A stretch of DNA of 64,000 nt from Cerasicoccus sp. TK19100 (GTDB taxonomy: Bacteria > Verrucomicrobiota > Verrucomicrobiia > Opitutales > Cerasicoccaceae). A program made the position numbers and the translations under genes. Below are positions 35,270 through 44,815 of the stretch, piece after piece. The notes below the pieces were generated by a model that was given only the letters and a program-made list of their open reading frames with translations, was not told the origin of the DNA and did no database searches. The stretch covers positions 372,001 through 436,000 of the forward strand of contig NZ_JAPWDU010000004.1 in assembly GCF_027257155.1 (NCBI RefSeq), written 5' to 3'. The stretch's first letter is position 1. Every line of letters begins with the position of its first letter.

Positions 35270-38200
35270 ATGAAACAGCCAAACAGTCACAAAAAGCGCA
35301 GCTCAGGCTTTGCCCTCGTGATCAGCCTGACGCTCATGGCTTTCATGATTGTTTTGATTCTATCTCTTGCCACTCTCTTGAGAATCGAAACGAATCTGGC
35401 CGCCACCGAAAAAATCCAAATGGAGGCACGCCAGAACGCACTTTTGGGCATGCAGATTGCCCTCGCAGAGCTGCAGGTATTTGCCGGCCCCGATCAACGG
35501 ATCACCGCTCGGTCCGACCTGGAACTCGGGCCCGACGCAGCCAACCCATACTGGGTAGGCGTTTATGGCAATGCGATCAAGCCCGACTACGGCAAAGATC
35601 CGGTCCAAATTGCAACCGAGCTCACCAATGTCGACACCGACCGCTCACCCAACACCGTAAATGACAATGGCTCCTCCGCCATGCTGCTCAACTGGCTCGT
35701 CAGCGGCAATGAGGTAAATCCGTTTCTCTCCACAGTCAATATCGGCAACGACGGTAATGTCATCCAGAAAGTGGACCCCGACAGTATTCCCTACAAGCCC
35801 GGCATGGCTGTTGACGGTTTGACCCAAGTTACGCCAGCCACAGATACTAGCCTGACCGTCGGCGGCCAACCGGCCCGTGTCATGGTTGGCCCCGGCTCCG
35901 CGGCAAAAATACGAGACTATGTCGTCGCGCCCGTCGTCGAAGTAACCACAACCGACAGCAATGGCGGCTACGCCTGGTGGATCGGCGATGAAGGTGTCAA
36001 AGCATCGGCGAATCTCCCACTGGAAACCAATGACTCGGATAAAATTTACGCGTTCACCAATGCCAAACGCTCGGCGATCGAACTGATGGCCGATGGGTTC
36101 GAGGACGAGGAAGACCTAGCCGCCTCAACCATCAGTGACCGCTACGATCCGAATAGCAGCGAACTGAGCAAATTGACCAATCCAATGGAGTTGGCCGTCA
36201 TTTCGACAGATCCCAATCAAATGTCCGCGATTCTTAAAAATCGCTACCATGACATCAGCCCACAGACACAGTCCGTGCTGTCCGACACCTACGCGGGCGG
36301 CCTGAAGCGCGACTTGAGCATTCTGCTCGACGAATCGTATATCGTTGGCAGCACCGACCCCACCGCAGACCAAAATCGGATGTGGACGCCTCACAGCGGA
36401 GACGTCCATGGCTACACCGAAGGGTTTGGCATTCCTACCTGGAAGCACCTCAGGTCTTTCTATCAAACACGCGTCCCCACCAGTGGCAGCGGTGCCTATG
36501 AGCTGGAAACAATCATGCCTGCGCATGACAAAGATGGCTTTGATGACCATGTTGGCGTCGAGCCAGTCCTCACCTACTTCTCGATTGGATTTCGCGCCGC
36601 GCCTACAGCAGAACCCGCCGCAGATGTACCGATTCACATAAACCTCTACCCGCTGGTCGTTCTGTGGAATCCCTACAATTTCACACTCAAAGGCAAAGAG
36701 CTGGAGGTAGGCTTTTATCCGACTTACAACGTGAAGGTCAGTCTGGATGTTTTCCGCGAAGCCCCCGACGCTGACCCCGAGTGGACCAGCATTGGTTACG
36801 TCGATTTCCAGCAGGAGTCTGATGGCCTGGACAACAACCATACTGAATACATTCGCTTCCGCCTCGATTGCCCAGACATTCCACCAGGGCAGAGCCTGAT
36901 CTTCAGCCTGCCGCACACCTCCTCTGGCGAGAGCTACAATCAGCAGAACGTCCTGAAAAACATCGAACCCGAACCCAGCGCCTATGTGCACTTCCCGATC
37001 AAGCAAGACGGCGCAGTTGTGAAAATCCAGCCCGGTGAAGAGCTTCTTGATTATCGCTTGGTCGGCCGCAGCAACTCCAGCAGTTTCAACCGAGGTGGCG
37101 GCGGCGAAGCAAATATCTACCTCGGCGATCCGGTAAGCAGCCGCGTCAGCACAGGTGGCGGTACCCTGGATCAATCCGACGAAAAGATGAACCCATCGGC
37201 GTCATTCCGCCGTTGGCATAATGCCCACCAAAGAATTGGATGGGACAGCATCGTGGTGGATCAGGTGACCGATTCTGACGGCACCAAGCGAAGCGTTCAA
37301 CAAGCAGCAGGCCCGCTCGTCTTCGATGTCGAAGGCTCAGAACCTTCCTTCGTCTTTTTAGCGCAAGCTCTGTTTGGCGGCTACGGGCAGAATGCACAGC
37401 TCAACACAAACCAGCACATGTTCACCACTCGCTGGATTGCCCAGGGCAATATGCGAGCCGTGCGTTCCGGCAGAACACGCCGCGACAGAAACTATAACCC
37501 GTTGTTCACGGCTACGGCTGGATCCCCCGATGTAAATACCCCTTGGCAAAAGTTCAATAGCGGTGATGGCACGAACAGCAACCGGGTTTCCGCTGGCCTC
37601 GGGCATGACTGGATTAACAACGAACCGGTCGACGCCATTTTGTTTGAGTTCCCTTACGAGGACCAGCGCCTCATGTCCATTGGGCAACTCCAGCACGCAA
37701 ATCTGTCCTTTGTGGGTGCCTATCCGAGCTATCCGATCGGCAATAGTCTGGCCGACTATCGCCTGCACGATGCACCGGTAAAGATGTATCCAACGGCTCC
37801 TCCCGGCTACCAACTCGTGCGTATCGACCACGCCCAAGACAGCTTCGGCGGGCTCAAAGAATTGGGCCGTGATCTCTTTGGCTATTACGACATCTCCTAT
37901 TTGCTCAATCGCACGCTCTGGGACCAATACTACTTCTCAACCATCGATCCCGGAGAGCTCAGTAGCGGATACAGCGATCTGAAAAACCCGCGCATGCATG
38001 TTTATAATGCAACCCCGGATCACAATGACCCCGATCAAACTGCGGCGGCGCTCATGGTCGATGGCGGCTTCAATATTAACTCCACTTCAGAGCAAGCATG
38101 GCGGGCCATTCTTGGCGGTGCGAATCAGTTGGAATACGATCCCGAAAATCCCAACTCATCCAACCCGGATACGCTTAAGTCGGCCTTTTCGCGTTTCAGT

Positions 38201-38908
38201 CGCCCCAGCTCCGATAGCGATCCCAATGTCGCCTTCCAAGGTTTCCGCGAACTGGACGATGAGCAGATTGCCCAACTGGCGCGCAATATCGTGGAAGAAG
38301 TTCGCAACCGCGGGCCTTTCACTTCGCTGTCAGACTTCGTGAACCGCCGCCTGGTTGACAACCCGAACACTGTCGACGACGTCGACCACGAACCATGGGA
38401 GCACGAATACCTGCGTGGCACGATCCAAGCCGCAATTGATCGTAGTAGGTCCAGCAGCAATGATGGCGAGTATCCCGCTAACGATGATCAGTTGGAATTC
38501 TGGGAGAGTGATGAAATCACCAATAAGATTCAACAGACACAATTCACCGAAGGTGCCTATGACCGGACACAGCTCCTGGGCGGTGAAAAGGCATATAAGC
38601 CAATCAGCAACCGATCTGCTTTCGCCCCGAATTACCTAACCCAAGCGGATGTCTTATCGACGATTGGTGCCAACCTCTCAGCCCGCTCTGACACCTTTGT
38701 CATTCGTGCCTATGGCGAGGTCAGCAATCGCTTCAATACAGGCGAGCCGATGGCCCAAGTTTGGTGTGAAGCTGTCGTGCAGCGCACCCCGGAATACGTG
38801 GACTCCAGCGAGGATGCTCACGACGATCCAATTAATCCTGAAAATCGAAACTTCAATCGACGTTTCAAAATCATTGCTTTCCGATGGCTTACGCCCGACC
38901 AAGTTTAA
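35270..38908 (+). CDS. Very large pilin-like protein (Verru_Chthon cassette A type)
   Basis: A 1,212-residue protein with a type IV pilin-like leader: a short basic start (MKQPNSHKKRSSG), then FALVISLTLMAFMIVLILSLATLL as the hydrophobic helix and ARQNALLGMQIALAELQ. Prepilin peptidase would cut after the Gly at 13. The rest is an enormous extracellular region rich in Asn, Asp, Tyr and Trp. Its size and start match Verru_Chthon cassette protein A, a pseudopilin-like family of Verrucomicrobiota, usually with B, C and D partners that are absent here. FTSLSDFVNRRL near 1020 resembles PilX/GspK-type helix-hairpin segments. It overlaps the next gene by 25 bp. Confidence 0.72.
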   Translation: MKQPNSHKKRSSGFALVISLTLMAFMIVLILSLATLLRIETNLAATEKIQMEARQNALLGMQIALAELQVFAGPDQRITARSDLELGPDAANPYWVGVYGNAIKPDYGKDPVQIATELTNVDTDRSPNTVNDNGSSAMLLNWLVSGNEVNPFLSTVNIGNDGNVIQKVDPDSIPYKPGMAVDGLTQVTPATDTSLTVGGQPARVMVGPGSAAKIRDYVVAPVVEVTTTDSNGGYAWWIGDEGVKASANLPLETNDSDKIYAFTNAKRSAIELMADGFEDEEDLAASTISDRYDPNSSELSKLTNPMELAVISTDPNQMSAILKNRYHDISPQTQSVLSDTYAGGLKRDLSILLDESYIVGSTDPTADQNRMWTPHSGDVHGYTEGFGIPTWKHLRSFYQTRVPTSGSGAYELETIMPAHDKDGFDDHVGVEPVLTYFSIGFRAAPTAEPAADVPIHINLYPLVVLWNPYNFTLKGKELEVGFYPTYNVKVSLDVFREAPDADPEWTSIGYVDFQQESDGLDNNHTEYIRFRLDCPDIPPGQSLIFSLPHTSSGESYNQQNVLKNIEPEPSAYVHFPIKQDGAVVKIQPGEELLDYRLVGRSNSSSFNRGGGGEANIYLGDPVSSRVSTGGGTLDQSDEKMNPSASFRRWHNAHQRIGWDSIVVDQVTDSDGTKRSVQQAAGPLVFDVEGSEPSFVFLAQALFGGYGQNAQLNTNQHMFTTRWIAQGNMRAVRSGRTRRDRNYNPLFTATAGSPDVNTPWQKFNSGDGTNSNRVSAGLGHDWINNEPVDAILFEFPYEDQRLMSIGQLQHANLSFVGAYPSYPIGNSLADYRLHDAPVKMYPTAPPGYQLVRIDHAQDSFGGLKELGRDLFGYYDISYLLNRTLWDQYYFSTIDPGELSSGYSDLKNPRMHVYNATPDHNDPDQTAAALMVDGGFNINSTSEQAWRAILGGANQLEYDPENPNSSNPDTLKSAFSRFSRPSSDSDPNVAFQGFRELDDEQIAQLARNIVEEVRNRGPFTSLSDFVNRRLVDNPNTVDDVDHEPWEHEYLRGTIQAAIDRSRSSSNDGEYPANDDQLEFWESDEITNKIQQTQFTEGAYDRTQLLGGEKAYKPISNRSAFAPNYLTQADVLSTIGANLSARSDTFVIRAYGEVSNRFNTGEPMAQVWCEAVVQRTPEYVDSSEDAHDDPINPENRNFNRRFKIIAFRWLTPDQV

Positions 38909-39624
38909 TCTTCATACTCACGCTCTTACTCTGCACCACAAAGTCATTTGCGCAGCAGAACAACCAGGCAGAAACGGCTCCACCGCAGTTTCGCGTCGTC
39001 TGCCTGACCGATGCACTCCAAGCCATGTATGATAATGGCAAGGATGACGAGGCGCACATCAACATCTCCATGAGCAATCTTTCGCGGCTCTATACCGCGT
39101 ATGATCGGCGCGTCACGTTTTATCAGGAAGTAGAGAATCCAGACCCCACGAAGCCCCCTTTACGCCAGACCATTGCGCAGGTCACCTTGCCCAACGGCCC
39201 CGGGCCATTCCTTGTGTTGATGCAAAGAGCGCAACCTGGCTCCGAGATTCCCTACGAGACCATGGTGATCGATCATTCGCTCGAACAGCACCAGGCAAAC
39301 TCCTATCGCTTGTTCAACTTCAGCCACCGCAATTTAGCCGTGTCGCTGGCCGATAAGCAGTTTCTCCTCCAGCCCAGAGAGGCTGAATACGTAGTCTATC
39401 CCGACAAGCGCAAGGCATGGCTAAAGGTTGCCGTCGACAGCGAAGATAACGGCTGGATCGTCGCCCAGAGCTCACCCCATGTCGTCGGACAGGATACGCG
39501 GACAATGATTTTTCTCTGCGACATCCCGCCCACGGAGCGCGACCCGAACCCGCTCGGGATCGCAGTGCGCAAGTTCCGCGAACGCATTACCACCGACGAG
39601 TTCGGCGTGCAGCATATTCGCTAG
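38884..39624 (+). CDS. Secreted protein of unknown function, coupled to the pilin-like gene
   Basis: A 246-residue protein with a signal peptide (LIFILTLLLCTTKSFAQ). The mature part is beta-rich (RRVTFYQEVENP, NSYRLFNFSHRNLAVSLADKQFLLQPREAEYVVYP) and ends AVRKFRERITTDEFGVQHIR. I know no family for it. It starts inside the end of the 1,212-residue gene in another frame, so the two are almost certainly translated from one mRNA, and it may be a periplasmic helper or a subunit of the same surface structure. Confidence 0.72.
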   Translation: MAYARPSLIFILTLLLCTTKSFAQQNNQAETAPPQFRVVCLTDALQAMYDNGKDDEAHINISMSNLSRLYTAYDRRVTFYQEVENPDPTKPPLRQTIAQVTLPNGPGPFLVLMQRAQPGSEIPYETMVIDHSLEQHQANSYRLFNFSHRNLAVSLADKQFLLQPREAEYVVYPDKRKAWLKVAVDSEDNGWIVAQSSPHVVGQDTRTMIFLCDIPPTERDPNPLGIAVRKFRERITTDEFGVQHIR

Positions 39625-39991
39625 GCAGTGTTCGAATAGGCAAAGCTGATTCAAGCATCAGGCTCATCATCGGGGCAGCAAGCGATCTTCAAGACTTCCG
39701 CCCTAACAACACGAGCGGTGTTCTCTGGAGTCTAGCACGACAGCATGCCTTGAATTTCCGTGTGCCTCGGCCTGAATTAGCGCGAGCATCTATTCTGCGC
39801 ATCCCATCATTATTCATCTTTTTTAATGGTTTTTACACAAGACCATTTCATACATCGGCAATGCACAAAGCTTACCTCAGAAGCAGACCTAGCCAGAATT
39901 ACCAACGGATGCTATAGTCCGACTACTATCCAACTACGTTGCTTTGCCAGTCGGAGAACTGACCAAAGCGTTATCCCCAACCCCACATCCC
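39625..39991. other. Gap before a GH16 gene
   Basis: No gene is seen. The region ends with a possible regulatory motif (39912-39931), annotated separately. AT-rich sequence around 39810-39850 could hold a promoter. Confidence 0.45.
39912..39931. promoter_or_regulatory. Possible glucan-regulon site
   Basis: CTATAGTC (39912-39919) and CTATCC (39926-39931) resemble the elements upstream of two other GH16 genes (44694-44735 and 48041-48051). They lie about 60-80 bases before the preferred start. Only short words are shared, so the call is tentative. Confidence 0.3.
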
Positions 39992-42328
39992 ATGAGTAAG
40001 ATCATAACGCCTGCTCGCGTTGCGTACGCATCGCTTGCGCTCGCACTAAACCTCGCGACGAGCTACGCCCAACCCACCCCTCCCCTCCCAGGGAGTTGGA
40101 CTCTCACCTTTGAAGAAAATTTTGATGGTTCCAATCTGGATGGCGACCAATGGAGAGTCGGGCAGCACTACCCCGGCATTGCCGGAAGCGGTGGCACCGA
40201 CCCCGAGCAAATAACGCTCGAGGACGGAGCCCTGAAAATAACCGCAGCGGAAAAGCCAACCGTCTACGGCGGAACCAGCTACAACTACGCATGCGGTGAA
40301 ATCAGCACCTTCAAACTCTTTAAGCAAAAGTATGGTTACTTCGAATGCCGCATGCGCTACCACGCCGTTCAGGGCATGTGGCCAGCGTTTTGGCTGATGC
40401 CGGACCGCGCCGAATACGGCTGGGATGGCAAATACCGTGAGTCATACCTGAAGTTTGACCTGAGCTCGGTTACCGCTGGTTCGGTCAGCAGCGCCGTACT
40501 TAAGCTAACGCCCACCAATGTCGAAAGTTCCGGCGGCCAGCCCAATATTCTGGTTAAGAAATGTGCGGACGACAGTTGGACCGAAACCGGTCTCAATTGG
40601 AACAATCGTCCAACGCCCGATCCGCTCTACATCGACCAACTTTATGGAACCAGCGTGCTGGTGGCCAATACGACCGTTGATGTCGATGTAACCGACTACA
40701 TTAATCAGGAACTCGCCGGTGACGAGACAGCCTCGTTCGCCTTAGTGGATTCCTTCATGCGCAGCAGAACGATCACGCTGGCGAGCCGCGAACACGGCAC
40801 GACCAGCTACCGTCCACAACTCGTCATCGATGGTCAGACGATTTACCCGTCAGCAGACGCCTATGCGTTGAAGTCTGCGCCAACGACCAACTACGGCACG
40901 CAAACGACACTACTTGTATCCGACGCCTATGGCAACTTCGATACAGCGCATACCTTTGGTGATGGCAACGAAGTGGACATTATGGAGTCGCTCGGCCGCT
41001 GGGGCCCCGACCGGACGCAGCATGCCGTGCACTGGGACGGCTACAGTACCAGCCACAAGAGCGTGGACTCAGGCCACATCGCCTATCCCGGTGACGGCGA
41101 CGACTACCACACCTACGGTCTCTACTGGGAAAGCGGTCGCTATGAGTTCTACGTCGATGGCGTGAAAACCTATGAGTGGGTCAACGCCGAGGTGATGGAA
41201 ACTGAAGCATTCATTATCCTGTCGCTACAACTAGGCGGCTGGGATGGCAGCGTCATCGAAGATGTCGATGGCCGCTCACTGGAAGTCGACTACGTTCGCG
41301 CTTGGAGCGGCACGAAGTCTGGCACAGCCACACCCGGCGGCGGCGAAGGCCCGGCCCCGACTTATACCACCGTCAGCGTTGATGAGGATGTTTATGTCCG
41401 CGCCGGCGACTATGCTGACAACAACTACGGCAGCGAAGTCGAGCTACTCTCGAAGACGCTTTCGGACATGGATTACACGCGTCAAACTTACCTCAAATTT
41501 GACGTATCCAGCCTCGATCCACATTCGGAACGCATCGAGCTCGTGCTCGATCCAGTCGTTGGCCCATCACCGATCGAAACGCGAATCTACGTTAAAGAAT
41601 GCGATGTGGATTCGTGGTCCGAATCGACGATCACCTTCAACAACAAACCGGGCTACGTCGCAGACATGGTCAACTCCCGTCGCATGAAGACGACGGACAC
41701 AGACTTCGTCATCGACATCACCAACTACGCCCGCGAGCAGATAAATGGAGACGGCACCATGAGCATCGTGATCCATTCTGAGATCGACGGCTCCTACACC
41801 CGCTTCCACAGCCGGGAATCGACGACGGGCAATGCGCCGTATCTTCGCGCCACCCTGGCACCGGCTGGCTCCAGCAACTACATCGTGCTGAATTTGGGCG
41901 ACATGAGCGGCTACTCCACGCAAGACTCGGGCTCGGGCTCCGTCAGCGGAGACGGCCTATCCGTCACCCTCAGCGGCAACACCTGGAAAAAGTTCCCACT
42001 GTCTTATGCCGTCACCAGTGACACGGTTCTTCAGTTCACGGTAGAGGGCTCCGACGCAGGTGAGATCATTGGTATTGGTCTCGACGAGAATAATGACTAT
42101 CAGGACAACGTTCGAGTGGTCGCTCTCGGCGGCAGCCAAATCTGGACCGGGGCCTACGCCATCGACCCAGCCGACCAATACACCGCCGGCAGCGGCCCGG
42201 TCAGCTACGAGATTCCACTTGGTTCGATCTACACTGGCTCCATGTCGTATCTGGTCTTTGTTGGCGATGATGACGCCAACGCCTCGACTTCAATTACGTT
42301 CTCAAACATCGAGCTAATCGAAGACTGA
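39992..42328 (+). CDS. Secreted GH16 glucanase with a DNRLRE module inserted in the catalytic domain
   Basis: An exported glycoside hydrolase of family 16. Residue numbers here count from ATG 39944; ATG 39992 (residue 17) gives a better signal peptide ending TSYAQ. GH16 features are WTLTFEENFDG, KYGYFECRMRYH and WPAFWLMPDR, then after an insert the catalytic EVDIMES (343-349), AVHWDGY and VDYVRAW. The insert (about 161-336) is a DNRLRE-type beta module whose first strands (DAYALKSAPTTNYG) come at its end, a circular permutation. A second, normally ordered DNRLRE module (about 485-640) and a final beta domain follow. Probable substrate is a beta-1,3(4)-glucan such as laminarin; this is not certain. 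Confidence 0.88.
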   Translation: MSKIITPARVAYASLALALNLATSYAQPTPPLPGSWTLTFEENFDGSNLDGDQWRVGQHYPGIAGSGGTDPEQITLEDGALKITAAEKPTVYGGTSYNYACGEISTFKLFKQKYGYFECRMRYHAVQGMWPAFWLMPDRAEYGWDGKYRESYLKFDLSSVTAGSVSSAVLKLTPTNVESSGGQPNILVKKCADDSWTETGLNWNNRPTPDPLYIDQLYGTSVLVANTTVDVDVTDYINQELAGDETASFALVDSFMRSRTITLASREHGTTSYRPQLVIDGQTIYPSADAYALKSAPTTNYGTQTTLLVSDAYGNFDTAHTFGDGNEVDIMESLGRWGPDRTQHAVHWDGYSTSHKSVDSGHIAYPGDGDDYHTYGLYWESGRYEFYVDGVKTYEWVNAEVMETEAFIILSLQLGGWDGSVIEDVDGRSLEVDYVRAWSGTKSGTATPGGGEGPAPTYTTVSVDEDVYVRAGDYADNNYGSEVELLSKTLSDMDYTRQTYLKFDVSSLDPHSERIELVLDPVVGPSPIETRIYVKECDVDSWSESTITFNNKPGYVADMVNSRRMKTTDTDFVIDITNYAREQINGDGTMSIVIHSEIDGSYTRFHSRESTTGNAPYLRATLAPAGSSNYIVLNLGDMSGYSTQDSGSGSVSGDGLSVTLSGNTWKKFPLSYAVTSDTVLQFTVEGSDAGEIIGIGLDENNDYQDNVRVVALGGSQIWTGAYAIDPADQYTAGSGPVSYEIPLGSIYTGSMSYLVFVGDDDANASTSITFSNIELIED

Positions 42329-42370
42329 ACTAACTAACCAACAAGCGCCGACTGTGCGCTTCCATTACAC

Positions 42371-42402
42371 GATTCCCTGGCCCCGGTCAGGGAATCTTTT
42401 TT
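42371..42402 (+). terminator. Intrinsic terminator of the GH16 gene
   Basis: GATTCCCTG / CAGGGAATC stem with an 8-base loop, followed by six T (42397-42402), 43 bases after the stop codon. Confidence 0.92.
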
Positions 42403-42472
42403 CAAGTCGATTCGTAAAGACGCTCTATGGTGTCGCTTACTTTGCAATACAAAGTTTTAAAGCACCGAAAAC

Positions 42473-44269
42473 CTATCGGGTCAAATCCCCCAAACCGGAC
42501 GAGCGTGGTTGGGAAAGCGGCAGCGGTGAATCAGGCGAAGAAGGCTCCAGTGATGCTCGATACTGCTTCTGGTATTGCCCTGGCGTCATGCCCACTAACT
42601 TCCGAAAAACCTTGGCAAAGTGAACCGGGTCCGAGAAGCCGGACTCATCCGCGGCATCATTAATGTATGTGCCCGGCGTCCTCAACTTCTCCATCGCCAG
42701 ATCAATGCGTGACCGGCGGATGTAATCGCTCAAGTTTCTTCCCGTGTGTTGCTTGAAAGCGCGGCTCAAAAAGTCAGGGTGACACTTCAGATGCGCGGCG
42801 ATGGTTTTAATGTTAAAATTCTCCCGAATATTCTCATCCACATAACGAATTGTTGCCTTGATGATATACGGCTGCGGCGTCTCTGTGGTGTTGATGTATT
42901 GATTCAGGCTCTCGCCGTTGGTCTCGATCAGCTCCTTGTACCAGAAAGCCGAATCCTTGAGCAAGCGACGCTGAGACTCGTAGTCGACATAGACCAAACC
43001 GAATCGGTGCTTGTAGCCCTCTTGCCATTCGAAGTTGTCCATGAACGACCAGTGAAAATAGCCGCGGATATCAATGCCTTCATCGAGCGCTCTCTTTAAA
43101 GAGATCAGATATTCGACAAGGAAATCGATACGGTTGTGATCGTGGACTCCCCCATCGCGGTTAACCTGATCGCCGATAGACAGGCCGTTCTCCGTGATAA
43201 CTATGGGCAGGCCATACATCTCCTGAATCAGACGCGGGCCCCAGTAAAGAGACGCAGGTGCCTGATGCCATTCGTAGAGCGACAGTGGCTGACCGGGTGA
43301 TTGCTTCGCCATAACGGGCGCTCCGTCCGGCCCTGGCTTCACGGGAACGCCCTGAAAGATATTGCACCCAAAGAAATCGATAGGCTGCTTGATAATGTCA
43401 AAATCCGAATCAGGCACCTTTGGCGCATCCTTACCATACACCAGCATGCCATCCTCCGGATAACCACCGAGTATCACCGGGTCCACCCACCAGCGATTGT
43501 TCCAAATCGTACCAGGAAAAATGGCCTTCATTGCTTGTTGCGCGGCTTTGATATCTTCCAGCCGTGGCGTTGCCGGACAGTAGATTGGCCCCGCTGGCGA
43601 CCAGCCGATCTGCGGCGGCTTTTTTGCCTTCTCCCGTATTGCCATCACCGCGCGTCCGTGGGCAAGCAGCACATTGTGTCCCGCCAGCAGCACCTCCTTC
43701 AAACAGCACTTAAGACCCGGCGCATGCTCACCGGTCAAATAGCCTAAGCCAAGAAAGCACTGCGGCTCGTTAATGGTTATCCAGTTGCTCACGCGATCGG
43801 ACAAACGCTCGGTCACCACACCGGCATACCTCGCAAAATGTCCGGCGATATCCGGATTGAGCCAACCGCCCCGCAGATGCAATGCATAGGGCAGCTCCCA
43901 ATGAAAGAGCGTCACCCAAGGCTCAATGCCATGCTCAAGCAAAGTATCAACGAGGCGATCATAGAACGCCAGCCCGTCATTGTTCACCGGGCCAAATCCA
44001 TCGGGCACCACCCGCGGCCACGATACTGAAAACCGATATGCCTTGATGCCCATCTTGGCCATCAGTTCCACATCGTCACGATACCGCTGATAATGATCAC
44101 ACGCGATACGGCCATCGTGGTCGTTCCAAATTTTCCCCTCCTGCTGTGTAAAAGCGTCCCATATGGATGGTCCCTTCCCATCGGCATCGGGCGAGCCTTC
44201 GATTTGGTAGGAGGATGTGGCCACGCCCCAGGTAAAATTATCCGGAAAAGAAGTGGATGTCGTGCTCAT
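42473..44269 (-). CDS. GH1 beta-glucosidase fused to an AraC-type DNA-binding domain
   Basis: A 598-residue cytoplasmic fusion. Residues 1-450 are a complete GH1 enzyme: FPDNFTWGVATSSYQIEG, acid/base Glu168 in TINEP, nucleophile Glu360 in VITENG, and HWSFMDNFEW. Both catalytic residues are intact. Residues 465-571 are an AraC/XylS DNA-binding domain with two helix-turn-helices: NIKTIAAHLKCHPDFLSRAF, then YINDAADESGF and FAKVFRKLVGMTPGQYQ. It could hydrolyse glucosides and report them to promoters. It is divergent from a GH16 gene. No signal peptide. The frame extends to 44428 (ATG) and has an ATG at 44353, but homology starts just after 44269. Confidence 0.9.
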   Translation of the reverse strand: MSTTSTSFPDNFTWGVATSSYQIEGSPDADGKGPSIWDAFTQQEGKIWNDHDGRIACDHYQRYRDDVELMAKMGIKAYRFSVSWPRVVPDGFGPVNNDGLAFYDRLVDTLLEHGIEPWVTLFHWELPYALHLRGGWLNPDIAGHFARYAGVVTERLSDRVSNWITINEPQCFLGLGYLTGEHAPGLKCCLKEVLLAGHNVLLAHGRAVMAIREKAKKPPQIGWSPAGPIYCPATPRLEDIKAAQQAMKAIFPGTIWNNRWWVDPVILGGYPEDGMLVYGKDAPKVPDSDFDIIKQPIDFFGCNIFQGVPVKPGPDGAPVMAKQSPGQPLSLYEWHQAPASLYWGPRLIQEMYGLPIVITENGLSIGDQVNRDGGVHDHNRIDFLVEYLISLKRALDEGIDIRGYFHWSFMDNFEWQEGYKHRFGLVYVDYESQRRLLKDSAFWYKELIETNGESLNQYINTTETPQPYIIKATIRYVDENIRENFNIKTIAAHLKCHPDFLSRAFKQHTGRNLSDYIRRSRIDLAMEKLRTPGTYINDAADESGFSDPVHFAKVFRKLVGMTPGQYQKQYRASLEPSSPDSPLPLSQPRSSGLGDLTR

Positions 44270-44815
44270 CGGTAACGGGAAATTCGGGGGTAATTCAGAA
44301 GATACCTTTGCGGTGATAGGTCGATTTTCAGAAAAGTATCTTTGTAGACTCATAGTCGGCTTGCCACAAAAAAACGGTCGATACCTGACATAGTCCTCCA
44401 CTGGCTTATCGAATGGACTTATCCGCAAATTAAGAGCACTACGGTTAATTTATGGGCTTACCGTGGCCAACCTCATTAGTGTTAGGCATTCACTTCCCCG
44501 CCAGCTCTCGGCAAAGCCAAAACTTGGAACTCGCCCATTTCACACCGCACTAAAGGCTTAAACGAGCTTCTCCAACACTCAACCATCTCGCTAGTTCTCC
44601 GGGGCGTATCCACTACGAACACCACGCCCAGCGATCAAGAATGGCCACCCGTTCGCTTTCGCCGCTCTGAAATTCACCGTAATTCAGATCAGCTATAGAC
44701 TACCCGAAACGCAAGAAAGCGTATATAGTCTATCCATCACCAAGCACAGTGAGACGCCTGCTTCACTGCTGCTTCTCCTTAACCCCCGTACTCCAACATC
44801 CGATACCATTTACAG
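44270..44815. other. Divergent intergenic region GH1-AraC / GH16
   Basis: This region must hold the promoters of both genes. The GH1-AraC frame is open in 44270-44428, but homology does not support translation there. The main feature is the inverted repeat at 44694-44735 near the GH16 start. No RNA gene is seen. Confidence 0.5.
44694..44735. promoter_or_regulatory. Candidate operator between GH1-AraC and GH16
   Basis: ATAGACTA (44695-44702) and TAGTCTAT (44726-44733) are perfect 8-bp inverted arms 23 bases apart, 80-120 bases before the GH16 start. The right arm extended is ATAGTCTATCC, whose complement GGATAGACTAT recurs exactly at 48041-48051 before the third GH16 gene. AraC proteins bind paired half-sites of this size. 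Binding by the GH1-AraC protein is a hypothesis. Confidence 0.45.

Noticed and set aside
36125-37174. 349-codon minus-strand open frame
   Set aside because: Antisense to the pilin-like gene; no motif and no ribosome site.
42354-42623. Plus-strand frame after the first GH16 gene
   Set aside because: It runs through the terminator and antisense to the C-terminus of the GH1-AraC gene.
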